From Candidatus Latescibacterota bacterium (GTDB lineage: Bacteria; Krumholzibacteriota; Krumholzibacteriia; WVZY01; JAKEHA01), in the NCBI GenBank assembly GCA_022615275.1, contig JAKEHA010000241.1, positions 1 to 15,500 of the forward strand: a stretch of 15,500 nucleotides of DNA. Direction: 5' to 3'. The translations under genes were made by a program, and so were the position numbers. Positions 1-8,069 of this stretch are shown in pieces; position 1 is the first letter of the stretch; each line of letters starts with the position of its first letter. The notes beneath the pieces are model-generated. The model was not told the DNA's origin and did not search any database. It saw nothing but the letters and a program-made list of their open reading frames with translations.

Positions 1-1058
1 GCGGAAAGCGCATGCCCGCGCGCGACGCGCTGAGGGCGGCGGGCGTGAAACCGCTCGTGCTTCGCGCCAAGGAGGGGCTTGCGCTCATCAACGGCACCCA
101 ATTCATGGCGGCACAGGCGGCGCGCGAGACCCTGCGCGCGCGGCGCCTCGTGAAAACCGCGATGGGCGCGGCCGCGATGTCGCTGGAAGCCTACCAAGCC
201 ACCGACCGCGTCTTCGACGCGCGCCTGCACGCGCTCAAGCGGCACCCTGGACAAGCGCGCGTGGCGGAAGGGTTTCGCAAGGTGCTCGCGGATAGCGCGG
301 TGGTCGCGTCGCACAAGGAGTGCGACCGCGTGCAGGACCCGTACTCGTTTCGCTGCCTCCCACAGGTGCTGGGTGCGGTCGTCGACACGCTCGCGTGGGT
401 CGAGTCGTGGGTCGAGCGCGAGGTCAACTCGGTCACCGACAACCCCATCATATTCCCGGAGGACGGCGACGCCCTCTCGGGCGGCAACTTCCACGGCGAG
501 CACATGGCGATCGCACTCGACGCGCTCGCCATCGCGGGGAGCGAGATCGCGTCCATCGCGGAGCGTCGCGTCGACCAGCTCATGAGCGGCGACGGCGACA
601 AGGTACCGCGCTGTTTGATAAAGAACCCGGGCCTGAACTCCGGCTTCATGATCGCGCAGTACCTGGCCGCCGCACTCGTGAGCGAGAACAAGGTGCACGC
701 GCACCCGGCGTCGGTCGACACCATTCCCACCTCGATGGGCTTCGAGGACCACGTCAGCATGGGCAGCATCGGTGCATTGAAGCTTTCGCGGGTTCTGGAC
801 AACGTCACGCGCGTGGTGGCGATCGAACTGTTGTGCGGCGCGCAAGCTCTGGATTTCCACGAGGGGCTCGCGCCCGGTCGCGGCACCCAGGAAGCGCGCA
901 CGGCAGTGCGCGAGGTCGTCCCATTCGTCGATCACGACCAATCGCTATCCGGTCACCTCGCGGCATTGGAAGTGCGCGTGGCGACGGGAGAGATCGTACG
1001 ACGGGTCGAACGCGTCGTCGGCGAGTTGCTACCAGCCGCCGCGCGGGGGAGCGCATGA
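1..1058 (+). CDS. hutH: Histidine ammonia-lyase, C-terminal two thirds (5' end outside window)
   Basis: HutH deaminates L-histidine to urocanate in the cytoplasm, the first step of histidine degradation. The frame is open to the window edge, and the ATG at 12 is internal, because the family is about 510 residues and only about 350 are present. The Ala-Ser-Gly that forms the MIO cofactor lies upstream and cannot be checked. Counting from the ATG at 12, the visible family blocks are NGTQ (Asn28), QDPYSFR (Gln108, Tyr111, Arg114), GGNFHGEH (Phe160) and FEDHVSM (Glu245). These match the Pseudomonas putida active-site residues Asn195, Gln277, Tyr280, Arg283, Phe329 and Glu414 with an almost constant offset, so the catalytic C-terminal part looks intact. 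The stop codon overlaps the hutU start (ATGA at 1055-1058), which implies translational coupling. The related Phe/Tyr ammonia-lyases are the alternative, but the hutU and hutI neighbours settle the call. Confidence 0.96.
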   Translation, partial: GKRMPARDALRAAGVKPLVLRAKEGLALINGTQFMAAQAARETLRARRLVKTAMGAAAMSLEAYQATDRVFDARLHALKRHPGQARVAEGFRKVLADSAVVASHKECDRVQDPYSFRCLPQVLGAVVDTLAWVESWVEREVNSVTDNPIIFPEDGDALSGGNFHGEHMAIALDALAIAGSEIASIAERRVDQLMSGDGDKVPRCLIKNPGLNSGFMIAQYLAAALVSENKVHAHPASVDTIPTSMGFEDHVSMGSIGALKLSRVLDNVTRVVAIELLCGAQALDFHEGLAPGRGTQEARTAVREVVPFVDHDQSLSGHLAALEVRVATGEIVRRVERVVGELLPAAARGSA

Positions 1059-2728
1059 GCACCGAGTTCGTTCCGGGACGGATTCGCGCCGCGCGCGGGC
1101 GCGAGATGTCGTGTCGGGGCTGGGCGCAGGAAGCCGCGTTGCGCATGCTGTGCAACAACCTCGACAACGAAGTCGCGGAGGACCCGAAGAATCTCGTCGT
1201 GTACGGCGGACGCGGGAAAGCCGCGCGCAACTGGGACGCGTTCCACGCCATCGTGCGCGCCCTTCGTGATTTGCGCGGCGACGAAACCTTGCTCGTGCAA
1301 TCGGGCAAGCCGGTGGCGGTCTTTCCGACCCACCCGGGAGCGCCCCGCGTGCTGATCTCCAACTCGATGCTCGTTCCCAAGTGGGCGACGTGGGAGCACT
1401 TCTGGGAGCTCGAGTCCAAGGGGCTCGCGATGTACGGCCAGATGACGGCGGGGAGCTGGATGTACATCGGGACGCAGGGAATCCTGCAAGGCACCTACGA
1501 GACCTTCGCGGCCTGCGCCGAGCGCGAGTTCAAGAGCTCGCTCGCGGGCAGGCTCGTTCTCACCGGCGGTCTGGGCGGCATGGGTGGCGCGCAGCCGCTC
1601 TCGGTGACCCTGAACGGCGGGGTCGTGATCGCGGTCGAGGTGGATCCGTCGCGCATCCAGAAGCGCCTCGACACGCGCTACCTCGACGTGCGTTGCGATT
1701 CGGTCGACGACGCGGTGGCACGGGCGATGGAGGCGAAGCGCGCCCGCAGAGCACTCTCCATCGGGATCGTGGGTAACGCGGCCGACGTATTTCCCGCGCT
1801 GCTCGCGCGGGGGATCGAGATCGACGTCGTCACGGATCAGACCTCGGCGCACGACCCGTTGAACGGCTACGTGCCACAAGGCCTCGACGTCGCGGGTGCG
1901 GCGGAGCTGCGCGCGCGCGATCCCAAGGGGTACGTCGCGCGCGCGATGGCGTCGATGGTGACGCACGTGGAAGCGATGGTGGGCTTCCAGCGCGCGGGTG
2001 CGGCCGTGTTCGACTACGGCAACAACATCCGCGGGCAGGCGCAGGCGGCGGGGTACGCGGACGCGTTCGCGTTCCCCGGCTTCGTGCCCGCCTACATTCG
2101 GCCGTTGTTTTGCGAGGGCTACGGGCCGTTTCGCTGGATCGCATTGTCGGGGGATCCCAAAGACATCGGGGTCACCGATGAACTTGTGCTTGAGCTGTTT
2201 GGAGAAAGGCCAGCGCTGGCGCGCTGGATCACTATGGCGCGCGAGCGGGTGCAGTTCCAGGGACTCCCGGCGCGCATCTGCTGGCTCAAGTACGGCGAGC
2301 GCGCGCGCTTCGGCGAGCGCCTGAACGACTTGGTGGCGAAGGGGAAGGTGGCGGCACCCGTCGTGATCGGGCGCGATCATCTCGACAGCGGCTCGGTCGC
2401 GAGTCCCTATCGGGAAACCGAAGCCATGCGCGACGGCAGCGACGCGGTCGCCGACTGGCCCATCTTGAATGCGCTGTTGAACGCGGTCAACGGTGCGGCG
2501 TGGGTGTCGGTGCACCACGGCGGCGGTGTGGGCATGGGGCACTCGATCCACGCCGGACTGGCGGTCGTGGTCGACGGAACCGAAGACGCGCACGCGAAGG
2601 CGGTGCGCTGTTTGACCGGCGACCCCGGCCTGGGTGTGGCGCGCCACGCCGACGCCGGCTATCCGGAAGCGATCAACGCGGCGCGCCGCGATCAGGTTCG
2701 CATCCCCATGCTGCCAGACTCCTCATGA
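1055..2728 (+). CDS. hutU: Urocanate hydratase (urocanase)
   Basis: HutU hydrates urocanate to 4-imidazolone-5-propionate using a tightly bound NAD+ as electrophile, the second step of histidine degradation. The product is 557 residues, the usual family length. The NAD-binding glycine-rich block GGLGGMGGAQ is at residues 171-180. The urocanase signature FQGLPARICW is at 401-410, with its cysteine at 409, equivalent to Cys410 of the P. putida enzyme. The conserved blocks GRDHLDSGSVASP and HHGGGVGMG follow. The ATG at 1055 is chosen because it gives the normal N-terminus, overlaps the hutH stop by four bases and is preceded by a purine-rich GGGGGAG (1045-1051). The same frame runs open upstream to about 320 inside hutH, but that extension translates to arginine-rich shadow sequence. 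No defect is seen. Confidence 0.97.
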   Translation: MSTEFVPGRIRAARGREMSCRGWAQEAALRMLCNNLDNEVAEDPKNLVVYGGRGKAARNWDAFHAIVRALRDLRGDETLLVQSGKPVAVFPTHPGAPRVLISNSMLVPKWATWEHFWELESKGLAMYGQMTAGSWMYIGTQGILQGTYETFAACAEREFKSSLAGRLVLTGGLGGMGGAQPLSVTLNGGVVIAVEVDPSRIQKRLDTRYLDVRCDSVDDAVARAMEAKRARRALSIGIVGNAADVFPALLARGIEIDVVTDQTSAHDPLNGYVPQGLDVAGAAELRARDPKGYVARAMASMVTHVEAMVGFQRAGAAVFDYGNNIRGQAQAAGYADAFAFPGFVPAYIRPLFCEGYGPFRWIALSGDPKDIGVTDELVLELFGERPALARWITMARERVQFQGLPARICWLKYGERARFGERLNDLVAKGKVAAPVVIGRDHLDSGSVASPYRETEAMRDGSDAVADWPILNALLNAVNGAAWVSVHHGGGVGMGHSIHAGLAVVVDGTEDAHAKAVRCLTGDPGLGVARHADAGYPEAINAARRDQVRIPMLPDSS

Positions 2729-2744
2729 CCCCCGCACATCGGAA

Positions 2745-4022
2745 ATGACCACCAAGCGCGTCGTTGCGGATCTCATCGTCACCGGCTGCGGCCAGCTGGT
2801 GACACTCGCCAAGAGCGATGGCACGCCGCGCGTGCGCTCGGCGCTCAAGGACTTGGCGATAATCGCCGACGGCGCCCTGGCGGTCGCCGGCGGCCGGCTG
2901 ATTTCGGTCGGCCCGCGCGATGTGGTTCTGGCCACCACGGGCACTTCCGCGCAAACCAACCATGTAGACGTTGGCGGGGCGGTGGTGATGCCGGGTTTGG
3001 TCGACTGCCACACCCATACCGTCTTTGCCGACTATCGCTTGGACGAGTACGAGTGGCGCGTGGCCGGGACACCCTATGCCGAGATCGCGGCGCGCGGCGG
3101 CGGCATCGCAAAAAGCGTCGGGCACGTCCGCGCCGCGAGCGAGGCGGAGCTTTTGTCCCGGACCCGGCAGAGGGTCCATAGCGCGATCCGACACGGAACG
3201 ACAACGATCGAAATAAAAAGCGGTTACGGACTTTCCTTAGAGCATGAGCTGAAGCAGCTGCGGGTGGTGCGAACGCTCCGGGACGAACTGCCGATCACCG
3301 TGGTCGCGACCTTCCTGGGTGCCCACGCCATACCCAAGGAAATGGCCGCCGACCGCGAGGGGTACGTCCAGGCCGTAGTCCACGACATGATCCCTCGCGT
3401 GGCCGCCGAGGGCCTGGCGGAGTTCAACGACGTCTTCTGCGAAGTGGGGGCGTTCTCCAGGGAAGAAACGGAACGAATCTTGCGGTCCGGGCAGCGGGCT
3501 GGACTCAAGGCCAGGATACACGCTGATGAGTTGACCGACACGGGCGGCGCGGAGCTTGCCGCCTCTCTCGGCGCGGTCTCGGCCGACCACCTCAAGAAAA
3601 CGAACGATAATGGAATCGACCGCATGGCCAAGGCGGGAGTTTTCGGCGTGCTGCTTCCGGGGACGAGCTTCGGGCTTCCGTCCCTGGAGTTGGCACCCGC
3701 GCGCAAGATGGTCGACGCCGGGATGCGGCTGGCCATCGCGACCGACTTCAATCCCGGCAGCTCGACCTCGGAATCGATGCCGATGATGACGTCGATCGCG
3801 TGCTCGCACATGCGTCTATCGCCGGCGGAAGCGCTGTCGATGGCGACGTACAACCCCGCCTTCGTGCTCGGGCGCGAAGGCGACGTCGGCAGTCTCGAGG
3901 TCGGCAAGCGCGCCGACTTCCTGGTGCTCGATTGCAGGGACTACCGAGAGGTCGCGAACCACTTCGGGATCAACCCGGTCGCGCGCGTGTTCGTGGCCGG
4001 GCGCGAGTGGGTCGCAGCGTGA
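2745..4022 (+). CDS. hutI: Imidazolonepropionase
   Basis: HutI opens the imidazolone ring of 4-imidazolone-5-propionate to give N-formimino-L-glutamate, the third step of the hut pathway. It is a metal-dependent amidohydrolase of 425 residues, normal for the family. Visible metal and substrate residues are the HTH pair in DCHTHTVFA (His89, His91), LGAHAIP (His194), IHADE (His259, Glu262), SADHL (His282) and ATDFNPG (Asp334). The ATG at 2745 is chosen because the frame upstream of it, open to 2634, is shadow of hutU. It lies 16 bp after the hutU stop with only a weak ribosome-binding site. Codon use differs from hutH and hutU: the first three quarters use CGA, CGG, AGG, ATA, TTA and GGA codons that the neighbours mostly avoid, while the last ~300 bases return to CGC and GCG. 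The step after this (formiminoglutamate breakdown by HutF/HutG, HutE or FtcD) is not encoded in the window. Confidence 0.96.
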   Translation: MTTKRVVADLIVTGCGQLVTLAKSDGTPRVRSALKDLAIIADGALAVAGGRLISVGPRDVVLATTGTSAQTNHVDVGGAVVMPGLVDCHTHTVFADYRLDEYEWRVAGTPYAEIAARGGGIAKSVGHVRAASEAELLSRTRQRVHSAIRHGTTTIEIKSGYGLSLEHELKQLRVVRTLRDELPITVVATFLGAHAIPKEMAADREGYVQAVVHDMIPRVAAEGLAEFNDVFCEVGAFSREETERILRSGQRAGLKARIHADELTDTGGAELAASLGAVSADHLKKTNDNGIDRMAKAGVFGVLLPGTSFGLPSLELAPARKMVDAGMRLAIATDFNPGSSTSESMPMMTSIACSHMRLSPAEALSMATYNPAFVLGREGDVGSLEVGKRADFLVLDCRDYREVANHFGINPVARVFVAGREWVAA

Positions 4023-4039
4023 CGCGGGGACGATGAAAA

Positions 4040-5674
4040 GTGGCAAGCAACGTGAGTAAGGCAACGACTATCCGCAAGAAGGCCCTCGACCTTGTTCGCG
4101 ACCAGGATTGGCCGAACGCGATCAAGGAGTACCGGCGCCTGGTCGAGCTCGACCAGAACAACCCCAACGTCCACAACGAGCTGGCCGACCTCTATCTCAA
4201 GACCAACCAGAGGAACGAGGCCTTCGACAGCTTCATGCAGGCCATCGACGAGTACACCCGCGTGGGCTTGTACAACAACGCCGTCGCGGTGTGCAAGAAG
4301 GTGCTGCGCGTGCTCCCCGCACGCGTCGAGGTGCTCAACAAGCTGGGCCTGATTCGCGTCAAGCAGGGTCTCACGAAAGAAGCGGAATCGTACTACGTCT
4401 CCTTCCTCGACAAGGCGGCCGGCGGCTCCTTCGAGGCGCAAACGTTCAAGAAGCTCGCGAGTGCGATCGCGGACGAGATTCCCGGCTCGCCGTCGGTGCT
4501 CCAGAAGCTCGCGCAGTGCCTGCTCGGCTACCGCCTGAACGACGAAGCGGCCGACGTTCTCATCAAGCTCTACCTCGCCCAGGAAAAGAACGGCGACACC
4601 AGCGGGTGCGAGGACACGCGCGCGCTGGTCGCCAAGCTCGGTGTGGCTGCCAAGCTCGACGCCGTGGCGGGGAAGTCCGGCAAGCCCGTCGACCGCACGG
4701 TCGTCACCGAGGACAACCTCTGGACCAAGAAACACTCGGAAGGAGAGCGCATCGACGTCGAGTCGACGCCGCGCTTCACGCCGCCGAACCAGCCTACGAC
4801 CGCGCCGGCTTCACCACAGCCCGCCGGCGCGGTCTCCGGCGGCCCCTCCGAGCGCGACCAGTGGCTCCTGCGACTGGCTCGCGGCGTGGGCGGGGGACCG
4901 CCCAAGACCAAGGCGCCCGCTCCCGCGGAAGCTCCGGCCGCGAGCACGACGGTCGCCGAGAAAGAGAAGCCGGCCACGGCGCCGGCCGCGCCTGCCCCGA
5001 CGTTCGCTGCGTCGGATGCGGAAGCGGAAGACATCGTCGACGATCGGTTGAACGAGGAAACCACCGCGACCGCGGTCGAGGCGAACGCCGAGCCGGACCT
5101 CGAGGACGTCGAAGACGCGGGGGAGGCGGAGGCGGCGACCGAGCCGGCCGACGATGGCCTCGATCTCGACGACGACCTGCCTCCGATCCCGGAGGCACCG
5201 CCGGCCGCGGTGCGTCCGGCGTCTCCCGCGCCCGCGAAGGCGGCGCCCAAAGAAGCCATGCAGATTTCCGCGCTGATCGACGATGACGACGCGGGCCCGA
5301 ACGGGGAAGAGGACTATCGCAGCCACTACGACCTCGGCATGGCGTACATCGAGATGGACCTCCTGTCGGAGGCGATCCGCGAGTACCAGATCGCGTCCAA
5401 GTCGCCGCAGTTCCAGGTGAAGTGCCTGGAGATGATCGGGGTTTGCTTCCTCAAGCAGAACCAGCCGCAGCTCGCGATTCGGCAGCTCACGAAGGGGTTG
5501 TCGCTGATCGGCGACGACGGTGAAGAGTCGATGGGCATCAAGTACAACCTCGGGCTCGCGTACGAGCTGATCGGCGACGTCGACAGCGCGCGCACGCACT
5601 TCGAAGACGTGTACGTCGTCGACGTCACCTTCCGCGACGTGGCCGAAAAGATCAGCAAGCTCTCCGGATCGTAG
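4040..5674 (+). CDS. TPR-repeat protein with acidic Pro/Ala-rich linker
   Basis: This is a 544-residue protein of unknown specific function; tetratricopeptide repeats normally serve as protein-docking surfaces. An N-terminal TPR array covers about residues 10-180 (AIKEYRRLVELDQNNPNVHNELADLY is typical, shown here as residues 27-52 in two pieces: AIKEYRRLVELDQ and NNPNVHNELADLY). Residues about 235-405 are low-complexity, rich in Pro, Ala, Glu and Asp, and probably disordered. A second TPR block follows at about 425-540 (HYDLGMAYIEMDLLSEAIREY; KYNLGLAYELIGDVDSA, with residue groups split at 429-449 and 501-517). No signal peptide or membrane segment is seen, so it is probably cytoplasmic. The start is GTG at 4040, with GGGGA at 4026-4030 at workable spacing; a GTG at 4052 is possible. 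It begins 17 bp after hutI, so it may be co-transcribed with hut, although nothing links it to histidine metabolism. Proteins of this layout also occur near pilus and gliding genes, so a link to the downstream pil cluster is an alternative. Confidence 0.85.
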   Translation: MASNVSKATTIRKKALDLVRDQDWPNAIKEYRRLVELDQNNPNVHNELADLYLKTNQRNEAFDSFMQAIDEYTRVGLYNNAVAVCKKVLRVLPARVEVLNKLGLIRVKQGLTKEAESYYVSFLDKAAGGSFEAQTFKKLASAIADEIPGSPSVLQKLAQCLLGYRLNDEAADVLIKLYLAQEKNGDTSGCEDTRALVAKLGVAAKLDAVAGKSGKPVDRTVVTEDNLWTKKHSEGERIDVESTPRFTPPNQPTTAPASPQPAGAVSGGPSERDQWLLRLARGVGGGPPKTKAPAPAEAPAASTTVAEKEKPATAPAAPAPTFAASDAEAEDIVDDRLNEETTATAVEANAEPDLEDVEDAGEAEAATEPADDGLDLDDDLPPIPEAPPAAVRPASPAPAKAAPKEAMQISALIDDDDAGPNGEEDYRSHYDLGMAYIEMDLLSEAIREYQIASKSPQFQVKCLEMIGVCFLKQNQPQLAIRQLTKGLSLIGDDGEESMGIKYNLGLAYELIGDVDSARTHFEDVYVVDVTFRDVAEKISKLSGS

Positions 5675-5781
5675 GGTCCTCGCCCCCCCCAACTTTCGAC
5701 TTTACCACCGGGCGCGCCGGCGGGTACCTTCCATACAAACCGCTGCCCCCTAAGGTGCGATTGCACCGGCGCTCGTTTGGC

Positions 5782-8007
5782 ATGCGCGTTCGACTGGTCA
5801 TCGCATTGTTCTTCGTGGCCTCGGGCCTCGTGCCCGTGTGCCCGGCGCGCGCCGTCGAGGACCCCGCTCCGGTGGCGCCGGACCCGGAATTCGCGGACCG
5901 CTGCGGCGCGTGGCGCGCGCTGGCGATTCCGCCCGGCGGCGTGCCGCTGGTCGCGCGTCCGACTCCTCCTCATTCGTTTTCGTCCCCACACTTCGTCGTC
6001 CATTACGCCAGCGAGGCCCTGGAGGATTACGCGCGCGGTGTCTCGGGCTTCGCGGAGCACGCGTACCGGATTCTCGTCGACACCCTCGGGCACCTGCCGC
6101 CGCCGTCGGACGGTGCTGCCGGGGGCGATGAGCGCATCGACGTCTACGTGCGCACCCCGTTCGAGTTGGGGGGCGCCTATGGGAGCACGGTCCCCGACAC
6201 CCAGGTACGCCAGCCCTATCTCAATTCGTACTCGTCGTGGATCGAGATCGTCGACACGATGACGGTCGCGCACTGCGGGGTCGTCACCGCGCACGAGGTC
6301 TACCACGTGGTGCAGCTCGGCTACGATCGCATGGAGAGCCTGAGCCTGCTCGAGATGTTCTCGACCTGGTTCGAGGATCGCGCGCACGACGACGCCAACT
6401 GGCACTACCTGTTCTTGAAGAACTTCTTTCGCCGGCCCGACCGCGGCCTCTTCATTCAGAACTACACCAACGTCCCGTGGGCCATCTTTCTCACCGAGCG
6501 CTACGGCGACGCCATCATGGCGGAGACGCTGCGGCGCAGCGCGGACACGCCCGGGCCCAATCCGCGCGGTGCGTTCGACGCGGCCCTGCAAACCACCGTG
6601 GGCACGACGCTGGTCGAGGAGTTCATCGAGTTCGGGACGTGGAACTATTTCACCAGTTTGCGCGACGACGGCGCTCACTATTCGGAGGGCGCGGTCTACC
6701 CGGCGATGCGGAGCCAGCGGCGCAGCGACTGCTACCCGTTCCCGCTCCACGTCACCAACCATCCCATGCACGAGCTGGCCGCGAACTACTTCTTCTTCGA
6801 CGGCGACGGACACCGCGGGCGGCTGCGCATTCGCGTAGAGCCCGAACCGGCCGCCACCTCGTACCTGACCGTGACGACGTTTCGCGGGACGGCGCGCGAG
6901 CGCACCGTTACACGCTACGACCCGGGGGCGTCCCCCGACTCGTTCCTGGTCGACGATTGGGAACACTGCGACTCCGTGCTGGCGGTCTACCAGATCGACC
7001 GCGGGCTCCCCGAGAACAACATGGTCGCCGTCTCCGCGCGCTACGAGTACGAGTCCGCGCCGGCCACGCCGTGGATCCTGGTGCTCGATCGCGACGGGTG
7101 TCGCCACCCGTACGACGGCGAGGCGGACGAGTTTTCGTCGCGCGACGGCGAGGAGGCGCCGCTCGCGGGGGCACTGGTCGCGCGCGGCGAAACCGTGGTG
7201 GTTACGGACGAGCTGGTGTCGAACTTGGGCGCGTGCCGCGCCGTGTTCCTGGTGGGCGGGTTCGGCGCTGACGGGGTGACACTCTCGCCGCACGAGTTGG
7301 CCACTCTCGCGGGATACATGAACGGCGGCGGCGACGTATACCTGGAGAGCGCGCGCCTGGGGGCGTGGGTCGATTCCGCGCTCGCGGCGGGCGAGCCGGA
7401 ACTCCCCGCGTTTTGGTCGATGTTCGGCAGCGCCTTCCAAGCGGGCGAGGACACGCTCAACGTCGCGTCCTGGGTGACCGAGCCCGCGTTCGGCGCGTTC
7501 TCATTCGACTACGACCGCGGGGAGCCCGACCATCGCGTGGGCATTTTGCTTCCGACGTCGTCGGACGTGCTCGCGCGCGACGATCGCGGGCTCGTGCGCG
7601 CGACCGTGCGTCGCGTGGGGGAGTCGACGCGCGTCGTCGGTACCGTGCTCTTAGGCGCATCGACGGGACGATTCGGGTCGACGCGCGAGGGGTTCGTGGC
7701 GAGTGTACTCGCCCTCTTCGAGGGCTCGCCGGCCGCGCAGGCGCCGCCGGCGCGGCTGCGCGTGGTTGCGTCGTATCCCAACCCGGTGCGCGACACCGCC
7801 GAGCTGACGATCGAGACACCGAATGCCGGTACCGCGTCGGTGACCGTGTACGACGTCGCGGGCCGCAAGGTGTCGTCGACGTCCGCGCGCCTCTTTCCGG
7901 GCTCGAACACGGTGCGCGTGACGACCCCGCGCGCGTCCGGCCACTACTTCGTCGTGGTGGAAGCGGGAGGGGCGAGCGCGCACGGCCGCTTCTTGGTTCT
8001 TCGTTGA
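5782..8007 (+). CDS. Secreted MXAN_6640-like putative zinc metalloprotease with C-terminal sorting-type domain
   Basis: This is a 741-residue exported protein. The N-terminus is a signal peptide (MRVRLVIALFF..., likely cleavage after ARA at about residue 24). A HEVYH motif (His171, Glu172, His175) has the HExxH form of zinc peptidases. An LLEMFSTWFED segment follows, whose Glu191 is a candidate third zinc ligand. This layout resembles the MXAN_6640-type putative metalloproteases as I recall them. Residues about 431-640 look like a class I glutamine-amidotransferase-like fold (VFLVGGFG, then ELATLAGYMNGGGDVYLE), which in secreted proteins is usually non-catalytic. The C-terminal ~85 residues have the YPNP (665-668), VYDVAGRKV and GHYFVVV pattern of FlgD-like/type-A sorting domains. 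The ATG at 5782 gives a compact signal peptide. GTG at 5755 in the same frame would add nine residues, and neither start has a clear ribosome-binding site. Substrate unknown; protease activity is inferred from the motif only. Confidence 0.8.
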   Translation: MRVRLVIALFFVASGLVPVCPARAVEDPAPVAPDPEFADRCGAWRALAIPPGGVPLVARPTPPHSFSSPHFVVHYASEALEDYARGVSGFAEHAYRILVDTLGHLPPPSDGAAGGDERIDVYVRTPFELGGAYGSTVPDTQVRQPYLNSYSSWIEIVDTMTVAHCGVVTAHEVYHVVQLGYDRMESLSLLEMFSTWFEDRAHDDANWHYLFLKNFFRRPDRGLFIQNYTNVPWAIFLTERYGDAIMAETLRRSADTPGPNPRGAFDAALQTTVGTTLVEEFIEFGTWNYFTSLRDDGAHYSEGAVYPAMRSQRRSDCYPFPLHVTNHPMHELAANYFFFDGDGHRGRLRIRVEPEPAATSYLTVTTFRGTARERTVTRYDPGASPDSFLVDDWEHCDSVLAVYQIDRGLPENNMVAVSARYEYESAPATPWILVLDRDGCRHPYDGEADEFSSRDGEEAPLAGALVARGETVVVTDELVSNLGACRAVFLVGGFGADGVTLSPHELATLAGYMNGGGDVYLESARLGAWVDSALAAGEPELPAFWSMFGSAFQAGEDTLNVASWVTEPAFGAFSFDYDRGEPDHRVGILLPTSSDVLARDDRGLVRATVRRVGESTRVVGTVLLGASTGRFGSTREGFVASVLALFEGSPAAQAPPARLRVVASYPNPVRDTAELTIETPNAGTASVTVYDVAGRKVSSTSARLFPGSNTVRVTTPRASGHYFVVVEAGGASAHGRFLVLR

Positions 8008-8032
8008 CGCTTACCGCGCCCGCTTATAGCAT
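8004..8032 (+). promoter_or_regulatory. Candidate sigma-70-type promoter ahead of the S-component/receptor operon
   Basis: TTGACG (8004-8009) and TAGCAT (8027-8032) are separated by 17 bp, matching the -35 box in five of six positions and the -10 box in four of six, including the key T, A and final T. The implied transcription start near 8039 gives a leader of about 30 bases before the ATG at 8070. The -35 box overlaps the stop codon of the upstream gene, so part of the match may be chance. Sequence match only. Confidence 0.4.
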
Positions 8033-8069
8033 CGCGCGAACCGCGGCCCCAGGGCGCGCTCGAACTGCG

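Noticed and set aside
953..2647. 564-codon open frame on the minus strand opposite hutU
   Set aside because: It is antisense to a clear full-length urocanase, is rich in Arg, His and Asp without family motifs, and is expected where GC3 is high.
2634..2744. Upstream extension of hutI
   Set aside because: The extra 37 residues overlap the hutU 3' end in another frame and are Arg/Pro-rich. Known HutI proteins start close to MTTKRVVADL.
5700..5730. Possible sigma-70 promoter (TTTACC ... TACCTT) before the secreted protease
   Set aside because: Both boxes match poorly, and similar matches are expected by chance.
5326..7440. 704-codon open frame on the minus strand
   Set aside because: It spans the TPR gene and the secreted protease, both well supported on the plus strand. 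Its composition is Arg/Val-rich shadow sequence.
8008..8069. Possible cobalamin or other riboswitch before the S-component gene
   Set aside because: The gap is only 62 bases and the predicted leader about 30, too short for known riboswitch classes.
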